Source of the DNA: Petrolisthes cinctipes
Lineage: Eukaryota; Arthropoda; Malacostraca; Decapoda; Porcellanidae
Reading direction: 5' to 3'
Assembly: GCA_033782935.1 (NCBI GenBank)
Contig: JAWQEG010001225.1
Location: 5,001 to 69,000, forward strand
DNA length: 64,000 bases
Shown here: in pieces, positions 17,312 to 32,300 of the stretch
Position numbering within the stretch: the stretch's first letter is position 1
How the letters are laid out: every line of letters starts with the position of its first letter
Translations under genes and position numbers: made by a program
Notes under the pieces: model-generated
What the model was told of the DNA's origin: nothing
The model's database searches: none
Seen by the model: the letters and a program-made list of their open reading frames with translations, nothing else

Positions 17312-20300
17312 TGTAAATAACTAAATATTCCAGGCCGCCATTCGCTGACCGGTCCTCACACACGAAACTGCACTCACTGTGTAGCACGTCACGTGTAGCC
17401 AGACACGGAAGGCAGATCACGTATAAATAACTAAATATTCCAGGCCCAGGCACGGCAGCCAGTTCACGTGTAAATAACTAAATATTCCAGGCCACCATTT
17501 ACTGACCGGTCCTCACACACTGTACTGCACTCACTGTGTGGCACGTCACTTGTAGCCAGGCACGGCAGGCTGTTCACGTGTAAATAACTAAATATTCCGG
17601 GCCGCCATCCACTGACCGGTCCTCACACACTGTACTGCACTTACTGTGTGGCACGTCACGTGTAGCCAGGCACAGCAGGGAGTTCACGTGTAAATAACTA
17701 AATATTCCAGGCCGCCATCCACTGACCGTTCCTCACACACTGTACTGCACTAACTGTGTGTCACGTCACGTGTAGCCAGGCTCGGCAGGCAGTTCACATG
17801 TAAATAACTAAATATTCCAGGCCGCCATTCACTGACCGGTCCTCACACACTGTACTGCACTCACTGTGTGGCACGTCACGTGTAGCCAGGCACGGCAGGC
17901 AGTTCACGTGTAAATAACTAAATATTCAAGGCCGCCATCCACTGATCGGTCATCACACATTGTACTGCACTCACTATGTGGCACGTCACGTGTAGCCAGG
18001 CACAGCAGGCAGTTTACGTGTAAATAACTAAATATTCCGGGCCGACATCCACTGACCGGTCCTCACACAGTGTAGTGCACTCACTGTGTGGCATGTCACG
18101 TGTAGCCAGGCACGGCAGGCAGTTCACGTGTAAATAACTAAATATTCCATGCCCAGGCACGGCAGCCAGTTCACATGTAAATAACTAAATATTCCAGGCC
18201 TAGGCACGGCAGGCAGTTCACGTGTAAATAACTAAATATTCCAGGCCGCTATCTATTGACCGGTCCTCACACACTGTACTGCACTCACTGTGTGGCACGT
18301 CACGTGTAGCCAGGCACGGCAGGCAGTTCACGTGAAAATAACTAAATATTCCAGGCCCAGGCACGGCAGCCAGTTCACGTGTAAATAACTAAATATTCCA
18401 GGCCGCCATCCACTGACCGGTCCTCACAAACTGTACTGCACTCACTGTGTGGCGCGTTACGTGTAGCCAGGCACAGCAGGCAGTTCACGTGTAAATAACT
18501 AAATATTCCGGGCCGCCATCCACTGACCGGTCCTCACACACTGTAGTGCACTCACTGTGTGGCACGTCACGTGTAGCCAGGCACGGCAGGCAGTTCACGT
18601 GTAAATAACTATATATTCCAGGCCGCCATCTACTGACCGGTCCTCACACACTGTACTGCACTCACTGTGTGGCACGTCACATGTAGCCAGGCAATGCAGG
18701 CAGTTCACGTGTAAATAACTAAGTATTCCAGGCCACCATCCACTGACCGGTCTTTACACACTGTACTGCACTCACTGTGTTGCACGTCACATGTAGCCAG
18801 GGACGGCATGAAGTTCAAGTGTAAATAACTAAATATTTCAGGCCACCATTCACTGACCGGTCCTCACACACTGTACTGCACTAACTGTGTGGCATGTTGC
18901 GTGTAGCCAGGCACGGCAGACAGATAATGTGTAAACAACTAAATATTCCTGGCTGCCACATACTGACCGGTCCTCACACACTGTACTGCACTCACTATGT
19001 GGCACGTCATGTGTAGCCAGGCACAGCAGGCAGTTTACATGTAAATAACTAAATATTCCGTGCTGCCATCCACTGACCGGTCCTCACTCACTGTGTGTCA
19101 CGTCACGTGTAGCCAGGCACGGCAGGCAGTTCACGTGTAAATAACTAAATATTCCAGGCCGCCATCCACTGATCGGTCCTCACACACTGTACTGCACTCA
19201 CTGTGTGGCACGTCACGTGTAGCCAGGCACAGCAGGCAGTTCACGTGTAAATAACTAAATATTCCATGCCCAGGCACGGTAGCCAGTTCACGTGTAAATA
19301 ACTAAATATTCCAGGCCTAGGCATGGCAGGCAGTTCAAGTGTAAATAACTAAATATTCCAGGCCGCCATCCACTGACCAGTCCTCACACACTGTACTGCA
19401 CTCACTGTGTGGCATGTCACGTGTAGCCAGGCACGGCAGGCAGTTCACGTGTAAATAACTAAATATTCCAGGCCGCCATCCACTGATCGGTCATCACACA
19501 TTGTACTGCACTCACTATGTGGCACGTCACGTGTAGCCAGGCACAGCAGGCAGTTTACGTGTAAATAACTAAATATTCCGGGCCGCCATCCACTGACCGG
19601 TCCTCACACACTGTAGTGCACTCACTGTGTGGCATGTCACGTGTAGCCAGGCAAGGCAGGCAGTTCACGTGTAAATAACTAAATATTCCAGGCCGCCATC
19701 CACTGATCAGTCCTCACACACTGTACTGCACTCACAGTGTGGCACGTCACGTGTAGCCAGGCACAGCAGGCAGTTCACGTGTAAATAACTAAATATTCCA
19801 GGCCCAGGCACGGCAGGCATTTCACGTGTAAATAACTAAATATTTCAAGCCCAGGCACGGCAGCCAGTTCACGTGTAAATAACTAAATATTCCAGGCCGC
19901 CATCCACTGACCGGTCCTCACACACTGTACTGCACTCACAGTGTGGCACGTCACGTGTAGCCAGGCACGGCAGGCAGTTCACGTGTAAATAACTAAATAT
20001 TCCAGGGCGCCATCCACTGACCGTTCCTCACACACTGTACTGCACTCACTGTGTGTCATGTCACGTGTAGCCAGGCTCGGCAGGCAGTTCACATGTAAAA
20101 AACTAAATATTCCAGGCCGCCATTCACTGACAGGTCCTCACACACTGTACTGCACTCACTGTGTGGCACGTCACGTGTAGTCAGGCACGGCAGGCAGTTC
20201 ACGTGTAAATAACTAAATATTCCAGGCCGCCATCCACTGATCGGTCATCACACACTGTACTGCACTCACTATGTGGCTCGTTACGTGTAGCCAGGCACAG

Positions 20301-23300
20301 CAGGCAGTTTATGTGTAAATAACTAAATATTCTGGGCCGCCATCCACTGACCAGTCCTCACACACTGTAGTGCACTCACTGTGTGTCACGTCACGTGTAG
20401 CCTGGAACGGCAGGCAGTTCACGTGTAAATAACTAAATATTCCAGGCCGCCATCCACTGACCGGTCCTCACACACTGTAGTGCACTCACTGTGTGGCATG
20501 TCACTTGTAGCCAGGCAAGGCAGGCAATTCACGTGTAGCCAGGCAAGGCAGGCAGTTCATGTGTAAATAACTAAATATTCCGGGCCGCCATCCACTGACC
20601 GGTCCTCACACACTGTCCTGCACTCACTGTGTGGCACGTCACGTGTAGCCAGGCATGGAAGGCAGTTCACGTGTAAATGATAAATATTCCAGGCCGCCAT
20701 CCACTTATCGTTCCTCACACACTGTACTGCACTCACAGTGTGTCACGTCACGTGTAGCCAGGCTCGGTAGGCAGTTCACATGTAAATAACTAAATAATCC
20801 AGGCCGCCATTCACTGACCGGTCCTCACATACTGTACTGCACTCACTGTGTGGCACGTCACGTGTAGCCAGGCACGGCAGGCAGTTCACGTGTAAATAAC
20901 TAAATATTCCAGGCCGCCATCCACTGATTGGTCATCACACACTGTACTGCACTCACTATGTGGCACGTCACGTGTAGCCAGGCACAGCAGGCAGTTTACG
21001 TGTAAATAACTAAATATTCCAGGCCCAGGCACGGCAGCCAGTTCACGTGTAAATAACTAAATATTCCAGGCCGCCATCCACTGACCGGTCCTCACACACT
21101 GTACTGCACTCACTGTGTGGCGCGTCACGTGTAGCCAGGCACAGCAGGCAGTTCACATGTAAATAACTAAATATTCCGGGCCGCCATCAACTGACCGGTC
21201 CTCACACACTGTAGTGCACTCACTGTGTGGCACGTCACGTGTAGCCAGGCACGGCAGGCAGTTCACTTGTAAATAACTATATATTCCAGGCCGCCATCTA
21301 CTGACCTGTCCTCACACACTGTACTGCACTCACTATGTGGCACGTCACGTGTAGGCAGGCACAGCAGGCAGTTTACCTGTAAATAACTAAATATTCCGGG
21401 CCTCCATCCACTGACCGGTCCTCACACACTGTACTGCACTCACTGTTTGGCACGTCACGTGTAGCCAGGCACAGCAGGCAGTTCACGTGTAAATAACTAA
21501 ATATTTCAGGCCCAGGCACGGCAGCCAGTTCACGTGTAAATAACTAAATATTTCAGGGCGCCATCCACTGACCGGTCCTCACACACTGTACTGCACTCAC
21601 TGTGTGGCACATCACGTGTAGTCAGGCACGGCAGGCAGTTCACGTGTAAATAACTAAATATTCCAGGCCGCCATCCACTGATCGGTCATCACACACTGTA
21701 CTGCACTCACTATGTGGCTCGTCACAAATAGCCAGGCACGGCAGGCAGTTTATGTGTAAATAACTAAATATTCTGGGCCGCCATCCACTGACCAGTCCTC
21801 ACACACTGTAGTGCACTCACTGTGTGGCACGTCACGTGTAGCCAGGCACGGCAGGCAGTTTACGTGTAAATAACTAAATATTCCAGGCCGCCATCCACTG
21901 ACCGTTCCTCATACTCTGTACTGCACTCACTGTATGTCATGTCACGTGTAGCCAGGCTCGGCAGGCAGTTCACATGTAAAAAACTAAATATTCCTGGCCG
22001 CCATTCACTGACCGGTCGTCACACACTATACTGCACTCACTGTGTGTCATGTCACGTGTAGCCTGGAACGGCAGGCAGTTAACGTGTAAATAACTAAATA
22101 TTCCAGGCCGCCATCCACTGATCGGTCATCACACACTGTACTGCACTCACTATGTGGCTCGTCACAAATAGCCAGGCACGGCAGGCAGTTTATGTGTAAA
22201 TAACTAAATATTCTGGGCCGCCATCCACTGACCAGTCCTCACACACTGTAGTGCACTCACTGTGTGGCACGTCACGTGTAGCCAGGCACGGCAGGCAGTT
22301 CACGTGTAAATAACTAAATATTCCAGGCCGCCATCCACTGACCGTTCCTCATACTCTGTACTGCACTCACTGTATGTCATGTCACGTGTAGCCAGGCTCG
22401 GCAGGCAGTTCACATGTAAAAAACTAAATATTCCTGGCCGCCATTCACTGACCGGTCCTCACACACTGTACTGCACTCACTGTGTGTCACGTCACGTGTA
22501 GCCTGGAACGGCAGGCAGTTAACGTGTAAATAACAAAATATTCCAGGCCGCCATCCACTGACCGGTCCTCACACACTGTAGTGCACTCACTGTGTGGCAT
22601 GTCACGTGTAGCCAGGCAAGGCAGGCAATTTACGTGTAGCCAGGCAAGGCAGGCAGTTCATGTGTAAATAACTAAATATTCCAGGCCGCCATTCGCTGAC
22701 CGGTCCTCACACACGAAACTGCACTCACTGTGTGGCACGTCACGTGTAGCCAGGCACGGCAGGCAGTTCACGTGTAAATAACTAAATATTCCAGGCCGCC
22801 ATCCACTGACCGGTCCTCACACACTGTACTGCACTCACTTTGTGGCACGTCACGTGTAGCCAGGCACGGCAGGCAGTTCACGTGTAAATAACTAAATATT
22901 TCAGGCCGCCATCCACTGACCGGTCCTCACACACTGTACTGCACTTACTGTGTGGCACGTCACGTGTAGCCAGGCACGGCAGGCAGTTTACGTGTAAATA
23001 ACTAAATATTCCAAACCCAGGCACGGCAGCCAGTTCACGTGTAAATAACTAAATATTCCAGACCGCCATCCACTGACTGGTCCTCACACACTGTACTGCA
23101 CTCACTGTGTGGCACGTCACGTGTAACCAGGCACGGCAGGCAGTTCACGTGTAAATAACTAAATATTCCAGGGCGCCATCCATTGACCGGTCCTCACACA
23201 CTGTACTGCACTTACTGTGTGGCACGTCACGTGTAGCCATGCACAGCAGGCAGTTCACGTGTAAATAACTAAATATTCCAGGCCGCCATCCACTGACCGG

Positions 23301-26300
23301 TCCTCACACACTGTAGTGCACTCACTGTGTGGCACGTCACGTGTAGCCAGGCAACGCAGGCAATTCACGTGTAGCCAGGCAAGGCAGGCAGTTCATGTGT
23401 AAATAACTAAATATTCCAAGCCGCCATTCGCTGACCGATCCTCACACACGAAACTGCACTCACTGTGTGGCACGTCACGTGTAGCCAGGCACGGTAGGCA
23501 GTTCACATGTAAATAACTAAATATTCCAAGCCCAGGCACGGCAGCCAGTTCACGTGTAAATAACTAAATATTCCAGGCCACCATTCACTAACCGGTCCTC
23601 ACACACTGTACTGCACTCACTGTGTGGCACGTCATGTGTAGCCAGGCAAGGCAGGCAGTTCACGTGTAAATAACTAAATATTTCATGCCCAGGCACGGCA
23701 GCCTGTTTACGTCTAAATAACTAAATATTCCAGGCCGCCATCCACTGATCGGTCCTCACACACTGTACTGCACTCACTGTGTGGCATGTCACGTGTAGCC
23801 AGCCAAGGCAAGCAGTTCACGCGTAAACAACTAAATATTCCAGGCTGCCATCCACTGACCAGTCCTCACACACTGTACCGCACTCACTGTGTGGCATGTC
23901 ACGTGTAGCCAGGCACGGCAGGCAGTTCACATGTAAATAACTAAATATTCCAGGCCGCCATCCACTGACCAGTCCTCACACACTGTACTGCACTCACTGT
24001 GTGGCATGTCACGTGTAGCCAGGCACGGCAGGCAGTTCACTTGTAAATAACTATATATTCCAGGCCGCCATCTACTGACCGGTTCTCACACACTGTACTG
24101 CACTCACTATGTGGCACGTCACGTGTAGCCAGGCACAGCAGGCAGTTTACGTGTAAATAACTAAATATTCCAGGCCCAGGCACGGAAGCCAGTTCGTGTA
24201 AATAACTAAATATTCCAGGCCGCTATCCACTGACCGGTCCTCACACACTGTACTGCACTTACTGTGTGGCGCTTCAAGTGTAGCCAGGCACGGCAAGCAG
24301 TTCACATGTAAATAACTAAATATTCCGGGCCGCCATCAACTGACCGGTCCTCACACACTGTAGTGCACTCACTGTGTGGCACGTCATGTGTAGCCAGGCA
24401 CGGCAGGCAGTTCACTTGTAAATAACTATATATTCCAGGCCGCCATCTACTGACCTGTCCTCACACACTGTACTGCACTCACTATGTGGCACGTCACGTG
24501 TAGCCAGGCACAGCAGGCAGTTTACGTGTAAATAACTAAATATTCCGGGCCTCCATCCACTGACCGGTCCTCACACACTGTATTGCACTCACTGTGTGTC
24601 ACGTCACGCGTAGCCAGGCACGGCAGGCAGTTCACGAGTAAATAACTAAATATTCCAGACCGCCATCCACCGATCGGTCCTCACAAACTGTACTGCACTC
24701 ACTGTGTGGCACGTCACGTGTAGCCAGGCACAGCAGGTAGTTCACGTGTAAATAACTAAATATTCCTGGCCCAGGCACGGCAGCCAGTTCACGTGTAAAT
24801 AACTAAATATTCCAGTCCGCCATCCACTGACCGGTCCTCACACACTGTAGTGCACTCACTGTGTGGCACGTCACGTGTAGCCGGGCACGGCAGGCAGTTC
24901 AAGTGTAAATAACTAAATATTCCAGGGCGCCATCCACTGACCGTTCCTCATACACTGTACTGCACTCACTGTATATCATGTCACGTGTAGCCAGGCTCGG
25001 CAGGCAGTTCACCTGTAAAAAACTAAATATTCCAGGCCGCCATTCACTGACCGGTCCTCACACACTGTACTGCACTCACTGTGTGGCATGTCACGTGTAG
25101 TCAGGCACGGCAGGCAGTTCACGTGAAAATAACTAAATATTCCAGGCCGCCATCCACTGATCGGTCATCACACACTGTACTGCACTCACTATGTGGCTCG
25201 TCACGTGTAGCCAGGCACGGCAGGCAGTTTATGTGTAAATAACTAAATATTCTGGGCCACCATCCACTGACCAGTCCTCACACACTGTAGTGCACTCACT
25301 GTGTGTCACGTCACGTGTAGCCTGGAATGGCAGGCAGTTCACTTGTAAATAACTAAATATTCCAGGCCGCCATCCACTGACCGGTCCTCACACACTGTAG
25401 TGCAGTCACTGTGTGGCATGTCACGTGTAGCCAGGCAAGTCAGGCAATTCACGTGTAGCCAGGCACGGCAGGCAGTTCAAGTGTAAATAACTAAATATTC
25501 CAGGCCGCCATCCACTGACCGGTCCTCACACACTGTACTGCACTCACTTTGTGGCACGTCACGTGTAGCCAGGCACGGCATGCAGTTCACGTGTAAATAA
25601 CTAAATATTCCAGGCCCAGGCACGGGAGTGCAGTTCACGTGTAAATAACTAAATATTCCAGACCGCCATCCACAGACCGGTCCTCACACACTGTACTGCA
25701 CTCACTGTGTGGCACGTCACGTTTATCCAGGCACGGCAGGCAGTTCACATGTAAATAACTAAATATTCCAAGGCGCCATCCACTGACCGTTCCTCACACA
25801 CTGTACTGCACTCACTGTGTGTCACGTCACGTGTAGCCAGGCTCGGCAGCTAGTTCACGTGTAAATAACTAAATATTCCAGGCCGCCATTCACTGACCGG
25901 TCCTCACACACTGTACTGCACTCACTGTGTGGCACGTCACGTGTAGCCAGGCTCGGCAGGCAGTTCACATGTAAATAACTAAATATTCCAGGCCGCCATT
26001 CACTGACTGGTCCTCACACACTGTACTGCACTCACTGTGTGTCACGTCACGTGTAGCCAGGCACGGCAGGCAGTTCACGTGTAAATAACTAAATATTCCA
26101 GGCCCAGGCACAGCAGCCAGTTCATGTGTAAATAACTAAATATTCCAGGCCGCCATCCACTGACCGGTCCTCACACACTGTACTGCACTCACTCTGTGGC
26201 GCGTCACGTGTAGCCAGGCACAGCAGGCAGTTCACGTATAAATAACTAAATATTCCGGGTCGCCATTCAGTGACCGGTCCTCACACACTGTAGTGCACTC

Positions 26301-29300
26301 ACTGTGTGGCACGTCACGTGTAGCGAGGCACGGCAGGCAGTTCACGTGTAAATAACTAAATATTCCAGGCCGCCATCCACTGATCGGTCCTCACACACTG
26401 TACTGCACTCACTGTGTGGCACGTCACGTGTAGCCAGGCACAGCAGGCAGTTCACGTGTAAATAACTAAATATTTCATGCCCAGGCACGGCAGCCAGTTT
26501 ACGTCTAAATAACTAAATATTCCAGGCCGCCATCCACTGATCGGTCCTCACACACTGTACTGCACTCACTGTGTGGTATGTCACGTGTAGCCAGCCAAGG
26601 CAGGCAGTTCACGCGTAAATAACTAAATATTCCAGGCTGCCATCCACTGACCAGTCCTCACACACTGTACCGCACTCACTGTGTGGCATGTCACGTGTAG
26701 CCAGGCACGGCAGGCAGTTCACGTGTAAATAACTAAATATTCCAGGCCGCCATCCACTGACCAGTCCTCACACACTGTACTGCACTCACTGTGTGGCATG
26801 TCACGTGTAGCCAGGCACGGCAGGCAGTTCACGTGTAAATAACTAAATATTCCAGGCCGCCATCCACTGACCGGTCCTCACACACTGTACTGCACTTACT
26901 GTGTGGCACGTCACGTGTAGCGAGGCACGGCAGGCAGTTCACGTGTAAATAACTAAATATTCCAGGCCCAGGCATGGCAGCCAGTTCACGTGTAAATAAC
27001 TAAATATTCCAGGCCGCCATCCACTGACCGGTCCTCACACACTGTACTGCACTCACTGTGTGGCACGTCACGTGTAGCCAGGCACGGCAGGCAGTTCGCG
27101 TGTAAATAACTAAGTATTCCAGGGCGCCATCCACTGACCATTCCTCACACACTGTACTGCACTCACTGTGTGTCACGTCACGTGTAGCCAGGCTCGGCAG
27201 CAGTTCAAATGTAAATAACTAAATATTCCAGGCCGCCATTCACTGACCGTTCCTTACACACTGTACTGCACTCACTGTGTGGCACGTCACATGTAGCCAG
27301 GCACAGCAGGCAGTTCACGTGTAAATAACTAAATATTCCGGGCCGCCATCCACTGACTGATCCTCACACACTGTCCTGCACTCACTGTGTGGCACGTCAC
27401 GTGTAGCCAGGCTCGGCAGGCAGTTCACATGTAAATAACTAAATAATCAAGGCCGCCATTCACTGACCGGTCCTCACATACTGTACTGCACTCACTGTGT
27501 GGCACGTCACGTGTAGCCAGGCACGGCAGGCAGTTCACTTGTAAATAACTATATATTCCAGGTCGCCATCTACTGACCGGTCCTCACACACTGTACTGCA
27601 CTCACTATGTGGCACGTCACGCGTAGCCAGGCACAGCAGGCAGTTTACGTGTAAATAACTAAATATTCCAGGCCCAGGCACGGCAGCCAGTTCACGTGTA
27701 AATAACTAAATATTCCTGGCCGCCATCCACTGACCGGTCCTCACACACTGTACTGCACTCACTGTGTGGCGCTTCACGTGTAGCCAGGCACGGCAAGCAG
27801 TTCACATGTAAATAACTAAATATTCCGTGCCGCCATCAACTGACCAGTCCTCACACACTGTAGTGCACTCACTGTGTGGCACGTCACGTGTAGCCAGGCA
27901 CGGCAGGCAGTTCACTTGTAAATAACTATATATTCCAGGCCGCCATCTACTGACCTGTCCTCACACACTGTACTGCACTCACTATGTGGCACATCACGTG
28001 TAGCCAGGCACAGCAGGCAGTTTACGTGTAAATAACTAAATATTCCGGGCCTCCATCCACTGACCGGTCCTCACACACTGTATTGCACTCACAGTGTGTC
28101 ACGTCACGCGTAGCCAGGCACGGCAGGCAGTTCACGTGTAAATAACTAAATATTCCAGGTCGCCATCCACCGATCGGTCCTCACACACTGTACTGCACTC
28201 ACTGTGTGGCACGTCACGAGTAGCCAGGCACAGCAGGTAGTTCACGTGTAAATAACTAAATATTCCAGGCACAGGCACGGCAGGAAGTTCACGTGTAAAT
28301 AACTAAATACTTCAGGCCCAGGCACGGCAGCCAGTTCACGTGTAAATAACTAAATATTCCAGGCCGCCATCCACTGACCGTTCCTCATACACTGTACTGC
28401 ACTCACTGTATATCATGTCACGTGTAGCCAGGCTCGGCAGGCAGTTCACATGTAAAAAACTAAATATTCCAGGCCGCCATTCACTGACCGGTCCTCACAC
28501 ACTGTACTGCACTCACTGTGTGGCACGTCACGTGTAGCCAGGCACGGCAGGCTTTTTATGTGTAAATAACTAAATATTCTGGGCCGCCATCCACTGATCG
28601 GTCATCACACACTGTACTGCACTCACTATGTGGCTCGTCACGTGTAGCTAGGCACGGCAGGCTTTTTATGTGTAAATAACTAAATATTCTGGGCCGCCAT
28701 CCACTGACCAGTCCTCACACACTGTAGTGCACTCACTGTGTGTCACGTCACGTGTAGCCTGCAATGGCAGGCAGTTCACGTGTAAATAACTAAATATTCC
28801 AGGCCGCCATCCACTGACCGGTCCTCACACACTGTAGTGCACTCTCTGTGTGGCATGTCACGTGTAGCCAGGTAAGGCAGGCAATTCACGTGTAGCCAGG
28901 CAAGGCAGGAAGTTCATGTGTAAATAACTAAATATTCCAGGTCGCCATTCGCTTACCGGTCCTCACACACGAAACTGCACTCACTGTGTGGCACGTCACG
29001 TGTAGCCAGGCACGGCAGGCAGTTCACGTGTAAATAACTAAATATTCCAGGCCGCCATCCACTGACCGGTCTTCACACACTGTACTGCACTCACTTTGTG
29101 GCACGTCACGTGTAGCCAGGCACGGCAGGCAGTTCACGTGTAAATAACTAAATATTCCAGGCCGCCATCCACTGACCGGTCCTCACACACTGTACTGCAC
29201 TTACTGTGTGGCACGTCACGTGTAGCCAGGCACGGCAGGCAGTTCACGTGTAAATAACTAAATATTCCAGGCCCAGGCACGGGAGACAGTTCACGTGTAA

Positions 29301-32300
29301 ATAACTAAATATTCCAGACCGCCATCCACAGACCGGTCCTCACACACTGTACTGCACTCACTGTGTGGCACGTCACGTGTAGCCAGGCACGGCAGGCAGT
29401 TCACATGTAAATAACTAAATATTCCAAGGCGCCATCCACTGACCGTTCCTCACACACTGTACTGCACTCACTGTGTGTCACGTCACGTGTAGCCAGGCTC
29501 GGCAGCCAGTTCACGTGTAAATAACTAAATATTCCAGGCCGCCATCCACTGACCGGTCCTCACACACTGTACTGCACTCACTTTGTGGCACGTCACGTGT
29601 AGCCAGGCACGGCAGGCAGTTCACGTGTAAATAATTAAATATTCCAGGCCGCCATCCACTGATCGGTCATCATACACTGTACTGCACTCACTGTGTGGCA
29701 CGTCACGTGTAGCCAGGCATGGCAGGCAGTTCACTTGTAAATAACTATATATTCCAGGCCGCCATCTACTGACCGGTCCTCACACACTGTACTGCACTCA
29801 CTATGTGGCACGTCACGTGTAGCCAGGCAAAGCAGGCAGTTTACGTGTAAATAACTAAATATTCCAGGCCCAGGCACGGCAGCCAGTTCACGTGTAAATA
29901 ACTAAATATTCCAGGCCGCCATCCACTGACCGGTCCTCACACACTGTACTATACTCAATGTGTGGCGCGTCACGTGTAGCCAGGCACAGCAGGCAGTTCA
30001 CATGTAAATAACTAAATATTCCGGGCCGCCATCAACTGACCGGTCCTCACACACTGTAGTGCACTCACTGTGTGGCACGTCACGTGTAGCCAGGCACGGC
30101 AGGCAGTTCACTTGTAAATAACTATATATTCCAGGCCGCCATCTACTGACCTGTCCTCACACACTGTACTGCACTCACTATGTGGCACGTCACGTGTAGC
30201 CAGGCACAGCAGGCAGTTTACGTGTAAATAACTAAATATTCTGGGCCTCTATCCACTGACCGGTCCTCACACACTGTATTGCAGTCACTGTGTGTCACGT
30301 CACGCGTAGCCAGGCACGGCAGGCAGTTCACGTGTAAATAACTAAATATTCCTGGCCGCCATCCACCGATCGGTCCTCACACACTGTACTGCACTCACTG
30401 TGTGGCACGACACGTGTAGCCAGGCACAGCAGGCAGTTTACGTGTAAATAACTAAATATTCCGGGCCTACATCCACTGACCGGTCCTCACACACTGTATT
30501 GCACTCACTGTGTGTCACGTCACGCGTAGCCAGGCACGGCAGGCAGTTCACGTGTAAATAACTAAATATTCCAGGCCGCCATCCACCGATCGGTCCTCAC
30601 ACACTGTACTGCACTCACTGTGTGGCACGTCACGTGTAGCCAGGCACAGCAGGTAGTTCACGTGTAAATAACTAAATATTCCAGGCACAGGCACGGCAGG
30701 AAGTTCACGTGTAAATAACTAAATACTTCAGGCCCAGGCACGGCAGCCAGTTCACGTGTAAATAACTAAATATTCCAGGCCGCCATCCACTGACCGGTCC
30801 TCACACACTGTAGTGCACTCACTGTGTGGCACGTCACGTGTAGCCGGGCACGGCAGGCAGTTAAAGTGTAAATAACTAAATATTCCAGGGCGCCATCCAC
30901 TGACCGTTCCTCATACACTGTACTGCACTCACTGTATATCATGTCACGTGTAGCCAGGCTCGGTAGGCAGTTCACATGTAAAAAACTAAATATTCCAGGC
31001 CGCCATTCACTGACCGGTCCTCACACACTGTACTGCACTCACTGTGTGGCACGTCACGTGTAGTCAGGCACGGCAGGCAGTTCACGTGTAAATAACTAAA
31101 TATTCCAGGCCGCCATCTACTGATCTGTCATCACACACTGTACTGCACTCACTATGTGGCTCGTCACGTGTAGCCAGGCACGGCAGGCAGTTTATGTGTA
31201 AATAACTAAATATTCTGGGCCGCCATCCACTGACCAGTCCTCACACACTGTAGTGCACTCACTGTGTGTCACGTCACGTGTAGCCTGGAATGGCAGGCAG
31301 TTCACGGTTAAATAACTAAATATTCCAGGCCGCCATCCACTGACCGGTCCTCACACACTGTAGTGCACTCACTGTGTGGCATGTCACGTTTAGCCAGGCA
31401 AGGCAGGCAATTCACGTGTAGCCAGGCAAGGCAGGCAGTTCATGTGTAAATAACTAAATATTCCTGGTCGCCATTCGCTGACCGGTCCTCACACACGAAA
31501 CTGCACTCACTGTGTGGCACGTCACGTGTAGCCAGGCACGGCAGTCAGTTCACGTGTAAATAACTAAATATTCCAGGCCGCCATCCACTGACCGGTCTTC
31601 ACACACTGTACTGCACTTACTGTGTGGCACGTCACGTGTAGCCAGGCACGGCAGGCAGTTCACGTGTAAATAACTAAATATTCCTGGCCCAGGCACGGGA
31701 GCCAGTTCACGTGTAAATAACTAAATATTCCAGACCGCCATCCACAGACCGGTCCTCACACACTGTACTGCACTCACTGTGTGGCACGTCAAGTGTAGCC
31801 AGGCACGGCAGGCAGTTCACGTGTAAATAACTAAATATTCCAGGGCGCCATCCACTGACCATTCCTCACACACTGTACTGCACTCACTGTGTGTCACGTC
31901 ACGTGTAGCCAGGCTCGACAGGCAGTTCACATGTAAATAACTAAATATTCCAGGCCGCCATCTACTGACCGGTCCTCACACACTGTACTGCACTCACTAT
32001 GTGGCACGTCACGTGTAGCCAGGCACAGCAGGCAGTTTACGTGTAAATAACTAAATATTCCAGGCCCAGGCACGGCAGCCAGTTCACGTGTAAATAACTA
32101 AATATTCCAGGCCGCCATCCACTGACCGGTCCTCACACACTGTACTGCACTCAATGTTTGGCGCGTCACGTGTAGCCAGGCACAGCAGGCAGTTCACATG
32201 TAAATAACTAAATATTCCGGGCCGCCATCAACTGACCGGTCCTCACACACTGTAGTGCACTCACTGTGTGGCACGTCACGTGTAGCCAGGCACGGCAGGC

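Noticed and set aside
30766..30975. Minus-strand open frame in the satellite (also 45932-46144 minus; 54538-54738 and 59086-59286 plus)
   Set aside because: These are chance openings across two or so monomers of the satellite. They recur only because the DNA is duplicated, and stops lie in most neighbouring monomers. The 54538 and 59086 frames are identical because block X is duplicated.
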